This document shows positions 1 to 5,801 of a stretch of 5,801 bases of DNA, piece by piece. The position numbers and the translations under genes are program-made. Each line of letters opens with the position of its first letter. Within the stretch, counting starts at the first letter, position 1. Source of the stretch: an uncultured Verrucomicrobia subdivision 3 bacterium (GTDB taxonomy: Bacteria; Verrucomicrobiota; Verrucomicrobiae; Limisphaerales; CAMLLE01). The stretch lies in the NCBI GenBank assembly GCA_946480555.1, contig CAMLLE010000226.1, positions 1-5,801 on the forward strand. Reading direction: 5' to 3'. Under the pieces are notes generated by a model. The model did not search any database and was not told the DNA's origin. It saw only the letters and a program-made list of their open reading frames with translations.

Positions 1-22
1 GCGTCTCCGCGTCTCCGCGGTT
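1..22. repeat. Short tandem repeat of an 8-base unit at the left edge
   Basis: Two perfect copies of the unit gcgtctcc lie head to tail at 1-8 and 9-16, followed by a partial, diverged copy gcggtt at 17-22. The array is cut by the window edge, so its full length is unknown. It lies in the non-coding stretch downstream of the cobA-hemD stop codon. From memory, intergenic runs of this general form (repeats of gcgtct plus a few variable bases) are common in several environmental phyla, including Verrucomicrobiota; that comparison is recall, not a search result. No function can be assigned. Confidence 0.45.
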
Positions 23-47
23 GTCGGAAATTTCTTCTGGTAACCGC
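17..47. repeat. Inverted repeat / possible hairpin downstream of cobA-hemD
   Basis: Bases 17-22 (gcggtt) are the exact reverse complement of 42-47 (aaccgc). Read as plus-strand RNA, the pairing continues inward from 23-27 to 37-41 with three G-U wobbles, giving an 11-pair stem around a 9-base loop (28-36). On the minus strand those wobbles become C-A mismatches, leaving a 6-pair outer stem. There is no clear T-run after it on the minus strand, so it is a weak candidate terminator for cobA-hemD. It may instead belong to the repeat next to it. Confidence 0.3.
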
Positions 48-85
48 TCTAGACGATGGGGAGACTCCCCACGCTCTCCCCGAGT

Positions 86-1615
86 TCAACCCTTCTTCGT
101 TGCCTTCATGAGCGCAGCCACCAGCCCGTCAATCGTGTGCTCCGTGGCTTGGACGTCTGGTTTCAGGCCAAGAGCTTCGATTGCCTTCGAGGTTTCGGGG
201 CCGATCGAGGCAAGTTTCATCAAGGGGAATTGCTTGCGCAGTTTCGGCAGATCAAACCGGGCGTGGAAATGCTCCAGTGTGGACGCGCTTGTGAACGTGA
301 TCCAATCCGCGCCGCCTTCCAGCAGCCTGGCTGCGCTGCCGGTGCGGTCTTCCGTCTCCGCTTCCGTTTTGTAGATGCCGATGTCATCGACGATCGCTCC
401 AAGCGCCTCGAGTTCCTTCGGCAGGTCTGGATTGGCCACCTGCGCGCGCAGCAGGCAGATCTTCAAATTCTCGACCGACTCGTATTTGTTCATCGCCGCT
501 GCGATCTTCGATCCGAGCGCTTCCTCGGGCATGACATCCACCTGAAGATGCAGTTCGCGGAGCTTGGCTGCGGTGGCGGGGCCAATCGCGGCAATCTTCA
601 CCCCCCCGATGTCGCGCAAATCCTGGAAGCGTTTGAAGAACAAATCGAAGAATGACGTGACGCCGTTCGGACTCGTGAAGACGAGCCAATCGTAGGAATT
701 CAGTTCCAGCAAGGCGTCAATGATGTCTTCACGCCGATCGGATGGCCCGACTCGAATGGTCGGAATTTCCAGGACGTCCGCACCGCGCTCGGAAAGCTTC
801 TGCGAAAGCTGACTTGCCTGATCGCGAGTGCGGGTCACCACGATTCGCTTTCCAAACAGCGGACGGTTCTCAAACCAGTTCAGCTTCGGGCGCAATCTGA
901 CCACGTTGCCGATGATTGTGATGGCAGGCGCGGTCATGTTCTTCTCTGCAGCGATTCGGCTGATCGTCGCCAGCGTGCCTTGCACGGATTGCTGGTTCCC
1001 GCGCGTTCCCCAGCGGACCACGGCGACGGGCGTTTCCGGGCTCATTCCACGATCAATCAAGGTCGAGGCAAGTTCGTTCAGGCGCTTGAGCCCCATGAGA
1101 ATGACTTTGGTGCCGGGGATCTTTGCGATTTGATCGAAGTCCAGATCGGATTCCTCCTTGTCCGGATCTTCGTGGCCAGTCAGCACCGTGAATGTCGAAG
1201 CATAATCGCGATGCGTCAGCGGAATCCCGGCGTAGTTCGGGGCTGCGACAATCGAGGACACGCCGGGAACGACTTCAAATGGAATGCCCGCCGCCGCGAG
1301 TTCTTCCGCTTCTTCGCCGCCGCGGCCAAAGATGTAAGGATCGCCGCCCTTCAATCGAACCACGATCTTGCCCTCGCGCGCTTTGGCGAGCAGGAGCTGG
1401 TTCAAGTCGTCCTGCGAAAGCGCCGCGCTGGTGCCGCGGCTGCCGCGCGAAATCAGTTCAGCCGCGGGCGAGGCCAGGCGCAGCAGTTCGGGATTCACGA
1501 GCATGTCGTAGATCACGACTTCCGCGCGCCGCAGCAGATCCGCGCCGCGGAGCGTCAGCAAGCCCGCATCGCCCGGACCGGCGCCCACCAGATAGACAAA
1601 ACCTTTCGATTGCAT
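86..1615 (-). CDS. cobA-hemD: Bifunctional uroporphyrinogen-III C-methyltransferase / uroporphyrinogen-III synthase (CobA-HemD fusion)
   Basis: This complete 509-residue cytosolic enzyme joins two steps of tetrapyrrole synthesis. HemD closes hydroxymethylbilane to uroporphyrinogen III. CobA (SUMT) then methylates that product twice with S-adenosylmethionine to give precorrin-2, the precursor of siroheme and cobalamin. The methyltransferase half covers residues 1-243 and shows GAGPGD (11-16), VRLKGGDPYIFGRGGEE (86-102), VVPGVSS (115-121), GIPLTHR (130-136) and APAITIIGNVV (229-239). A linker at 244-254 leads into the HemD half (about 255-505), with VVTRTR (259-264), FTSPNGV (313-319), AAIGPAT (342-348), FTSAST (441-446) and SIGPETSKA (470-478). 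No CysG-type dehydrogenase/ferrochelatase domain is attached. The ATG at 1615 places the glycine-rich motif at its usual distance from the N-terminus. No clear Shine-Dalgarno sequence precedes it. It is transcribed away from the SGNH hydrolase gene, so no other hem gene lies immediately upstream; partners, if any, would be beyond base 1. Confidence 0.96.
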   Translation of the reverse strand: MQSKGFVYLVGAGPGDAGLLTLRGADLLRRAEVVIYDMLVNPELLRLASPAAELISRGSRGTSAALSQDDLNQLLLAKAREGKIVVRLKGGDPYIFGRGGEEAEELAAAGIPFEVVPGVSSIVAAPNYAGIPLTHRDYASTFTVLTGHEDPDKEESDLDFDQIAKIPGTKVILMGLKRLNELASTLIDRGMSPETPVAVVRWGTRGNQQSVQGTLATISRIAAEKNMTAPAITIIGNVVRLRPKLNWFENRPLFGKRIVVTRTRDQASQLSQKLSERGADVLEIPTIRVGPSDRREDIIDALLELNSYDWLVFTSPNGVTSFFDLFFKRFQDLRDIGGVKIAAIGPATAAKLRELHLQVDVMPEEALGSKIAAAMNKYESVENLKICLLRAQVANPDLPKELEALGAIVDDIGIYKTEAETEDRTGSAARLLEGGADWITFTSASTLEHFHARFDLPKLRKQFPLMKLASIGPETSKAIEALGLKPDVQATEHTIDGLVAALMKATKKG

Positions 1616-1699
1616 CCGCAGAGCTTAGTGGCTGCGCGAATGCCGGGCAATTGAGAGATGGAGATTGCTGCCCACGGCGCGAACGAATCTACTGCTGGC

Positions 1700-2395
1700 A
1701 TGAATCCCGTAAGAATTATTGCGCTGCTGGCGATTGCACTTTGGGCCGCGGCGGGTGTTGCGGCAGACACGAATCACAACTTCGGTGTCTGGGAATCGGA
1801 GGTGCGGACGTATGAGCTCAGTGACGCCACGAATCCGCCGCCAAAAGGCGCGGTTCTGTTTGTTGGCTCATCCGGTATCCGCCTGTGGAAAACGCTGGCG
1901 CGGGATTTCCCAAACACCGCCGTGATCAATCGCGGCATTGGCGGCTGCGAGATCGTGGACTGCATTCACTTCGCGGACCGAATCCTGTTTCCCTACGAGC
2001 CGCGGCAGATCGTCTTTCGGTGCGGCGGGAATGACATCGCGAAAGGCAAATCGCCGGAAGCGGTGGCGGAGGATTTCAAGAAGTTCGTTCGCATCGTCCG
2101 CGAGAAACTGCCGAATACGGAAATCGTGTTTATCTCTTGGAATCCGACAGTGCTCCGTTGGGAGAATGCGCCGAGGGAAGAGCAATTCAACCGCCTGGTG
2201 AAGGAGTTCATTGAAGCGACGCCGGGGCTGAAATATGTGGAAACCGCCGACATGATGCTCGATCACGAGGGGAAGCCTCGCGCAGATTTGCTCGTGGAGG
2301 ACAAAATTCACTTCAACGCAGAAGGCTATCGATTGCTCGCAGAGCGGGTGCGACCGTTCGTTTCCGGCAGCGGCGTTCCGGCAGAGCACCGCTGA
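1700..2395 (+). CDS. Exported SGNH/GDSL-family hydrolase
   Basis: The predicted product has 231 residues, usual for a single-domain SGNH hydrolase. These enzymes cleave ester bonds in lipids or acetylated sugars; the substrate here cannot be told. Residues 1-22 form a signal peptide: N and R near the start, a hydrophobic core (6-18), and an A-x-A-like cleavage region around GVAA (19-22). There is no lipobox cysteine. Block I is VGSSGIRLW (55-63), with S58 at the nucleophile position. Block II is NRGIGGC (77-83). Block III is CGGND (108-112), with N111 for the oxyanion hole. Block V is DKIHF (201-205), with D201 and H204 completing the triad. C83, C88 and C108 are unusual, since relatives I recall often have GGS at block II. 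The ATG at 1700 is chosen over an in-frame ATG at 1658 because it puts the signal peptide at the extreme N-terminus. No Shine-Dalgarno sequence is evident. The gene ends with tandem in-frame stops, TGA then TAA. It is convergent with prsR and divergent from cobA-hemD. There is no PEP-CTERM tail. Confidence 0.88.
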   Translation: MNPVRIIALLAIALWAAAGVAADTNHNFGVWESEVRTYELSDATNPPPKGAVLFVGSSGIRLWKTLARDFPNTAVINRGIGGCEIVDCIHFADRILFPYEPRQIVFRCGGNDIAKGKSPEAVAEDFKKFVRIVREKLPNTEIVFISWNPTVLRWENAPREEQFNRLVKEFIEATPGLKYVETADMMLDHEGKPRADLLVEDKIHFNAEGYRLLAERVRPFVSGSGVPAEHR

Positions 2396-2408
2396 TAACG
2401 AAATAGGC

Positions 2409-2428
2409 CGGCCTCTGTCGAGAGGCCG
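2409..2428. terminator. Stem-loop between convergent genes, candidate bidirectional terminator
   Basis: Bases 2409-2416 (cggcctct) pair perfectly with 2421-2428 (agaggccg) around a 4-base loop, gtcg. The 8-pair, GC-rich stem lies 13 bases after the hydrolase stop codon and 13 bases after the prsR stop codon on the opposite strand. That is where a shared terminator for two convergent genes is expected. No run of T follows on the plus strand. On the minus strand the stem is followed by a modestly T-rich tail (gcctatttcgtta). It is therefore a non-canonical terminator or a transcript-end stabiliser rather than a textbook intrinsic terminator. Confidence 0.55.
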
Positions 2429-2441
2429 CTGCGAAGACTGA

Positions 2442-3821
2442 TCAGGTCTGTGGCTCTTTATCTTCGGCGCCGCGGTCGATGCCCAATTTATCGAGCAGTT
2501 CGTAGAGTGTGGGACGGCTGATGCCCAGGTCTTCGGCGGCGCGGCTGATTTTTCCACCGTTCCGTTGCATTGCCGCGAGCACCACCTCGCGTTCCGCAGC
2601 TTCGCGCGCCTGTTTCAAGGTGACGATTTCAGCATTCACCGCGTCCTCCATCAGTTCCAGGTCGGCCGCGTTCACGTAGCGGCCTTCGGCCATGATGACC
2701 GCGCGTTTGACGCGGTTTTCCAGCTCGCGAACGTTGCCCGGCCAGCTATGGCACTGAATCGCGCGCAAAGCTTTGGCACTGAAGTCGAGCGAGTTTCGAT
2801 TCTGCTGCTTGGCAAACCGTTGGAGGAATGATTTGGCGAGAACTGGAACGTCGCCGGTGCGTTCGCGCAATGGCGGCAGCTTCACGGAAACAACGGCAAG
2901 ACGGTAATAGAGATCTTCGCGGAACTTGCCTTCGACCATCGCTTTCTTGAGATCGACGTTGGTGGCGGCGACGACGCGCGTATTCACGTGAATCGTGCTG
3001 CGGCCGCCGATGCGTTCGATCTGTTGCTCCTGCACGAAGCGGAGCAGCTTGACCTGGAGGGGCAGGGGAAGTTCGCCGACTTCGTCGAGGAACAGCGTGC
3101 CGCCGTCCGCGTGCTCGATGCGGCCCTTGCGCTGGACATGCGCGCCGGTGAACGCGCCCCGTTCGTGACCGAACAATTCGCTTTCGAGCAGGTTTTCGGG
3201 AATCGCGCCGCAGTTGATGGCGATGAACGGGCCGTTCTTGCGATTGCTGCGCTGATGAATCGCGCGCGCAATCATTTCCTTGCCAGTGCCGCTCTCGCCG
3301 AGGATCAAAACCGGAACGTCGGTGGTGGCAACTTTGCGGATCGACGCAAACACGCCCTGCATCACCGTGCTGGTGCCAAGCATGCCTTCGAAGCCATCGC
3401 CGCTGACCGCCGCCTGCATCTGGTGAAACTCGCGTTCCAATTGCGCGATGTGGAAGCAGCGCTTCAGCAGAAGCTGCAGTTCGTCCATGTCCACCGGCTT
3501 GCAGAGCAGGTCATAAGCGCCGGTGCCGATCGCCTTGAGCGCGTTTTCCTTTTCGCTCTGGCCGGTGATGATGACGACTTTGGCAAAGCGGTCGATGGCG
3601 ATGATTTCCGCCAGCGTTTCCAGGCCCTCATCCGGATTGGCCGGGCGCGGTGGCAGCCCGAGATCGAGCAGAACGACCATGGGCGAAAATGCGCGGAACG
3701 AATCCACGGCGGTGGTGCGATCTTCTGCCAGCGTCACGTCGTAATCGTTCGCCAGCGCCCACTTCATCTGGGTGCGGATGCTTTCGTCGTCGTCAACAAT
3801 CAGGAGTTTCGGCTTCATCAT
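2442..3821 (-). CDS. prsR: PEP-CTERM-system sigma-54-dependent response regulator PrsR
   Basis: This complete 459-residue NtrC-type regulator should accept phosphate from PrsK and activate sigma-54 promoters, by analogy with PrsR of other exosortase/PEP-CTERM bacteria. The receiver domain (about 5-115) has the acidic pair D10/D11, phosphoacceptor D53, T86 and K108. Straight after D53 comes the segment [17 protein letters not shown] (54-70), a longer loop than in ordinary NtrC proteins and typical of this family. The AAA+ domain (about 148-380) shows Walker A GESGTGKE (175-182), the sigma-54 contact loop GAFTGA (222-227) and Walker B GTLFLDE (241-247). The intact GAFTGA loop argues that it still works with sigma-54. 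A Fis-type helix-turn-helix lies at about 411-448, containing [19 protein letters not shown]. The first ATG (3821) overlaps the prsK stop as TGATG; a second ATG follows at 3818, and either could be used. No Shine-Dalgarno sequence is seen, so translation is probably coupled to prsK. Confidence 0.94.
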   Translation of the reverse strand: MMKPKLLIVDDDESIRTQMKWALANDYDVTLAEDRTTAVDSFRAFSPMVVLLDLGLPPRPANPDEGLETLAEIIAIDRFAKVVIITGQSEKENALKAIGTGAYDLLCKPVDMDELQLLLKRCFHIAQLEREFHQMQAAVSGDGFEGMLGTSTVMQGVFASIRKVATTDVPVLILGESGTGKEMIARAIHQRSNRKNGPFIAINCGAIPENLLESELFGHERGAFTGAHVQRKGRIEHADGGTLFLDEVGELPLPLQVKLLRFVQEQQIERIGGRSTIHVNTRVVAATNVDLKKAMVEGKFREDLYYRLAVVSVKLPPLRERTGDVPVLAKSFLQRFAKQQNRNSLDFSAKALRAIQCHSWPGNVRELENRVKRAVIMAEGRYVNAADLELMEDAVNAEIVTLKQAREAAEREVVLAAMQRNGGKISRAAEDLGISRPTLYELLDKLGIDRGAEDKEPQT

Positions 3822-5801
3822 CAATTGCTGGCCGGCAGCAGAACGCGGAACGTCGTTCCCTGGCCGACCGTACTCTGGACTTCAATGCGTCCTTTGTGCG
3901 CTTCCACTATCATGCGGCTTTGGAACATGCCAATCCCAATTCCGCGTTTCTTCGTCGTTTGAAACGGGCGGAACAGCGACCGCTCCATGAACTCCGGGCT
4001 CATGCCGCAACCGTTGTCACTGACGGCGACCACGGCCCAGCCATTCGATTGACCAGTCTGCACGCGCACTTCGCCGCCGCGGCTCACCGCTTCCGTTGCG
4101 TTCAACACCAGGTTCAATACCACTTTCTGCATTTGCTCCGCGTCCAGACGCACCTTCGGCACGGAGCCAAGTTCGGTGACGAGGCTTACGTCGGCTGTTT
4201 GCGCGACATCCTTCAGTGTTTTTCTAACCAAATCATTGAGATCGGAATCCACCGGATGAATCGCCAGCTCCTGCCGCAGCAGGCTGAGCCGGCCAATCAA
4301 GCTGTTGATGTGCGTCACGGTGTTGCCAATCCCGCGCAAGGCGTCTTCGCGGAACGCCGGGTCGTTGAAATGAATCGGCAGATTTTTCAGCATCAGCGAC
4401 AGCGTCGAAGCCGTGTTCTTCAAATCATGAACGAAGAAGGCCGACATCGTCTGGAACGCTTCCATTTCCTTGGCCTGCATCAGGCGCTGCGAAAGCTGGA
4501 TGTTCCGCAAGCAAGCGGCGGTCTGATCTGCGATGCATTTCAGGAGATCGGAATCCTGCACAGACCAGGGAATGCCGCTTACCCGATCGCTCAACGTCAT
4601 CAGGCCGAGCAGTTCCCCGCCTGCGATGATCGGCACACAAACGCGGTGGCCCCCCTTGCGAAACTCGCCGGGCGTGAACTTGCGCAATGTTGCGGCCCAA
4701 GGTTCAGTTGAAGCATCAATGTCCACCGGTTCGGGATGATTCTGAAACGCGTTGATGAGCTGGGTAACCTCGGCACGCTCCGGAGCAATTTGATTCGCCT
4801 CCGGAGATTGCAGCGAAGTGGAGGCGCCAAACGCCAGCCGCTCCTTTTCGCGGTCCACCAGCCAGACGGTCACTGAAAGCACCTGGAACAAATCCGATGC
4901 GAAGCGAACGACGACGGCGCACAAGTCGGATTGTTCGACGCGCGAAATCGTCGTTTCCGTAAAGCTGCGCCAGACGCCACGGTAATCGTAAAGCGGACGT
5001 TGCAGATGGCGGCTGATGAAGTGGCGCGTCTTCTGCCGGACGCGGTCGGACATCAGCACGAGCGCCAAACCCACGATGCCGATCAGTACGAGGAACGCCT
5101 GGATGGGAAATCCCGTTGCGTCGCCGATCTCGGAAACGAGTTTCGCCAGCAGCCCGACGATGAGCAGGTAGGCGCCGGCGACGATGATTGTGATCGAGTT
5201 GTAGAGAAACGCATGCGATGGATAGACGTCGATCTCGCTCTTGCCCGCGCGGATGTAAGAGATGCCGATCAACAGGCAGCCGATCAACAATCCTGCCGCT
5301 TCAATTCCCGAATAGGAAAGCAGCACGCCGGAATAGAGCATCACCTGGCTCGCCGTATAAATCTTCGCGCCGAAAATGACGCAGAGGCCGAGCACGACGA
5401 ATTTGATTCGCCAGCGCAACGTGCCGACTGCCGTGCGAAAGGTTTTCTCCAAATTCACCAGCACGACGACCAGCGAGACGAGCAGCGTGATATGCAGGAT
5501 GTTTCCTGCCAGGCCGCACCCCAGCCAGAAGGGTTCGCCCGTCTCGTTCAGTGATAGTCGCGTGGCGAGATGTTCCTGAAAAGCGAGGATGAGAATGAGC
5601 GGCAGACCGAACGCTGCCATCAACGGAATCTGCCAGCGCGAAAGAAAGTCGCGGTAGTTTCCGCGCGAATAGGTGAGGCTGAAGCTAAGCCAGATGCTGG
5701 GCAAAAATGCCTTGGCAATGAATGACCATTTCTGCCAGGCGAGAATTGCTTCGGGATTCCGCGTGCTGTGGCTGAAACCATCAAACAGGCTGTCGCACGC
5801 G
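3821..5801 (-). CDS. prsK: PEP-CTERM-system membrane histidine kinase PrsK (N-terminus cut by window edge)
   Basis: The reading frame stays open to the right edge, so the true start lies beyond base 5801; 659 residues are visible and probably only a few tens are missing. The visible N-terminal third is an integral membrane sensor with seven hydrophobic spans at about 26-44, 58-75, 97-116, 132-152, 165-183, 199-222 and 232-250. Next comes a GAF domain (about 295-445). The dimerisation/phosphotransfer segment carries the H-box HDLKN, with the probable phosphorylated histidine at visible residue 458 (bases 4429-4427). The HATPase domain has the N-box LNLVLNATEA (562-571), the G1 box DNGCGM (595-600) and the G2 box GIGIGM (620-625). 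HDLKN instead of the common HExxTP, together with the many membrane spans and the GAF domain, matches PrsK of XrtA/PEP-CTERM systems. It is translationally coupled to prsR downstream. The activating signal is unknown. An in-frame TTG at 5704 is not the start, because family-like sequence continues upstream of it. Confidence 0.93.
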   Translation of the reverse strand, partial: ACDSLFDGFSHSTRNPEAILAWQKWSFIAKAFLPSIWLSFSLTYSRGNYRDFLSRWQIPLMAAFGLPLILILAFQEHLATRLSLNETGEPFWLGCGLAGNILHITLLVSLVVVLVNLEKTFRTAVGTLRWRIKFVVLGLCVIFGAKIYTASQVMLYSGVLLSYSGIEAAGLLIGCLLIGISYIRAGKSEIDVYPSHAFLYNSITIIVAGAYLLIVGLLAKLVSEIGDATGFPIQAFLVLIGIVGLALVLMSDRVRQKTRHFISRHLQRPLYDYRGVWRSFTETTISRVEQSDLCAVVVRFASDLFQVLSVTVWLVDREKERLAFGASTSLQSPEANQIAPERAEVTQLINAFQNHPEPVDIDASTEPWAATLRKFTPGEFRKGGHRVCVPIIAGGELLGLMTLSDRVSGIPWSVQDSDLLKCIADQTAACLRNIQLSQRLMQAKEMEAFQTMSAFFVHDLKNTASTLSLMLKNLPIHFNDPAFREDALRGIGNTVTHINSLIGRLSLLRQELAIHPVDSDLNDLVRKTLKDVAQTADVSLVTELGSVPKVRLDAEQMQKVVLNLVLNATEAVSRGGEVRVQTGQSNGWAVVAVSDNGCGMSPEFMERSLFRPFQTTKKRGIGIGMFQSRMIVEAHKGRIEVQSTVGQGTTFRVLLPASN

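Noticed and set aside
58..70. Palindrome GGGGAG-A-CTCCCC downstream of cobA-hemD
   Set aside because: The single-base centre allows only a 5-pair stem with a 3-base loop, and no T-run follows on the minus strand. It is too weak to call a terminator.
980..1654. 224-residue open frame opposite cobA-hemD
   Set aside because: It is antisense to the conserved SUMT motifs, with no recognisable domain.
1658..1699. Upstream in-frame ATG for the hydrolase
   Set aside because: It would add 14 polar residues before an otherwise well-placed signal peptide. The purines before it are only one base from the ATG, too close for a ribosome binding site.
2435..2449. Palindrome-like CTGATCAG with flanking AGA/TCT at the prsR stop codon
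   Set aside because: It overlaps the last prsR codons and is short. No loop large enough for a stable hairpin is present, and the stem-loop at 2409-2428 is the better structure.
1868..2557. 229-residue minus-strand open frame across the hydrolase and the end of prsR
   Set aside because: It runs antisense to the SGNH catalytic blocks and through the convergent stem-loop into another frame of prsR. It is a shadow frame.
3822..3824. TTG as the start of prsR
   Set aside because: Two ATG codons follow immediately, and the first overlaps the prsK stop in the common TGATG arrangement.
2988..3962. 324-residue open frame on the plus strand, opposite prsR
   Set aside because: It lies wholly antisense to prsR and the end of prsK, both of which have complete family motifs. 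Its product is rich in A, R, Q and H with no recognisable domain, as expected of a shadow frame in GC-rich coding DNA.
3650..4711. 353-residue open frame on the plus strand, opposite prsK and prsR
   Set aside because: It is antisense to the kinase catalytic region. It has no domain, no plausible signal or membrane pattern and biased composition, and it overlaps another antisense frame.
4931..5554. 207-residue open frame on the plus strand, opposite the prsK membrane region
   Set aside because: The product is highly charged and rich in D, Q and R, the mirror of hydrophobic codons on the other strand. The membrane spans of PrsK account for this DNA.
5702..5704. TTG as the start of prsK
   Set aside because: In-frame sequence continues without a stop to the window edge and completes a membrane span, so the TTG is an internal leucine codon.

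Overview
The window comes from a moderately GC-rich, probably Gram-negative bacterium that makes exosortase-sorted (PEP-CTERM) surface proteins. The best lineage guess is Verrucomicrobiota, possibly a Pedosphaera/Limisphaerales-like organism. This rests on three things: the PrsK/PrsR pair that accompanies XrtA/PEP-CTERM systems, the fused CobA-HemD enzyme, and the style of the SGNH hydrolase. It is an inference from gene content, not a phylogenetic placement.

Layout from left to right. Bases 1-85 are non-coding and hold a short tandem repeat and an inverted repeat. A gene on the minus strand (86-1615) encodes a complete bifunctional uroporphyrinogen-III C-methyltransferase / uroporphyrinogen-III synthase. 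An 84-base divergent spacer separates it from a plus-strand gene (1700-2395) for a small exported SGNH/GDSL-type hydrolase. That gene converges on a minus-strand pair, with a strong stem-loop (2409-2428) in the 46-base gap. The pair is prsK (5801-3821, cut by the right edge) followed by prsR (3821-2442), which overlap by one base and are almost certainly one transcription unit.

How the genes work together. PrsK is a multi-pass membrane histidine kinase with a GAF domain. PrsR is an NtrC-type, sigma-54-dependent response regulator. In characterised relatives the pair switches on genes for PEP-CTERM proteins and thereby affects exopolysaccharide and floc or biofilm matrix. The CobA-HemD enzyme belongs to tetrapyrrole synthesis (siroheme/cobalamin/heme branch) and has no evident link to the kinase pair. 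The exported hydrolase could act on a surface glycan, but only its position hints at this.

I found no RNA gene, CRISPR array, insertion sequence or clear mobile element. I do not see an undescribed multi-gene system. The most useful leads are the cysteine-rich variant of the SGNH active-site block II, the left-edge repeat and hairpin, and the target genes of PrsK/PrsR, which lie outside the window.
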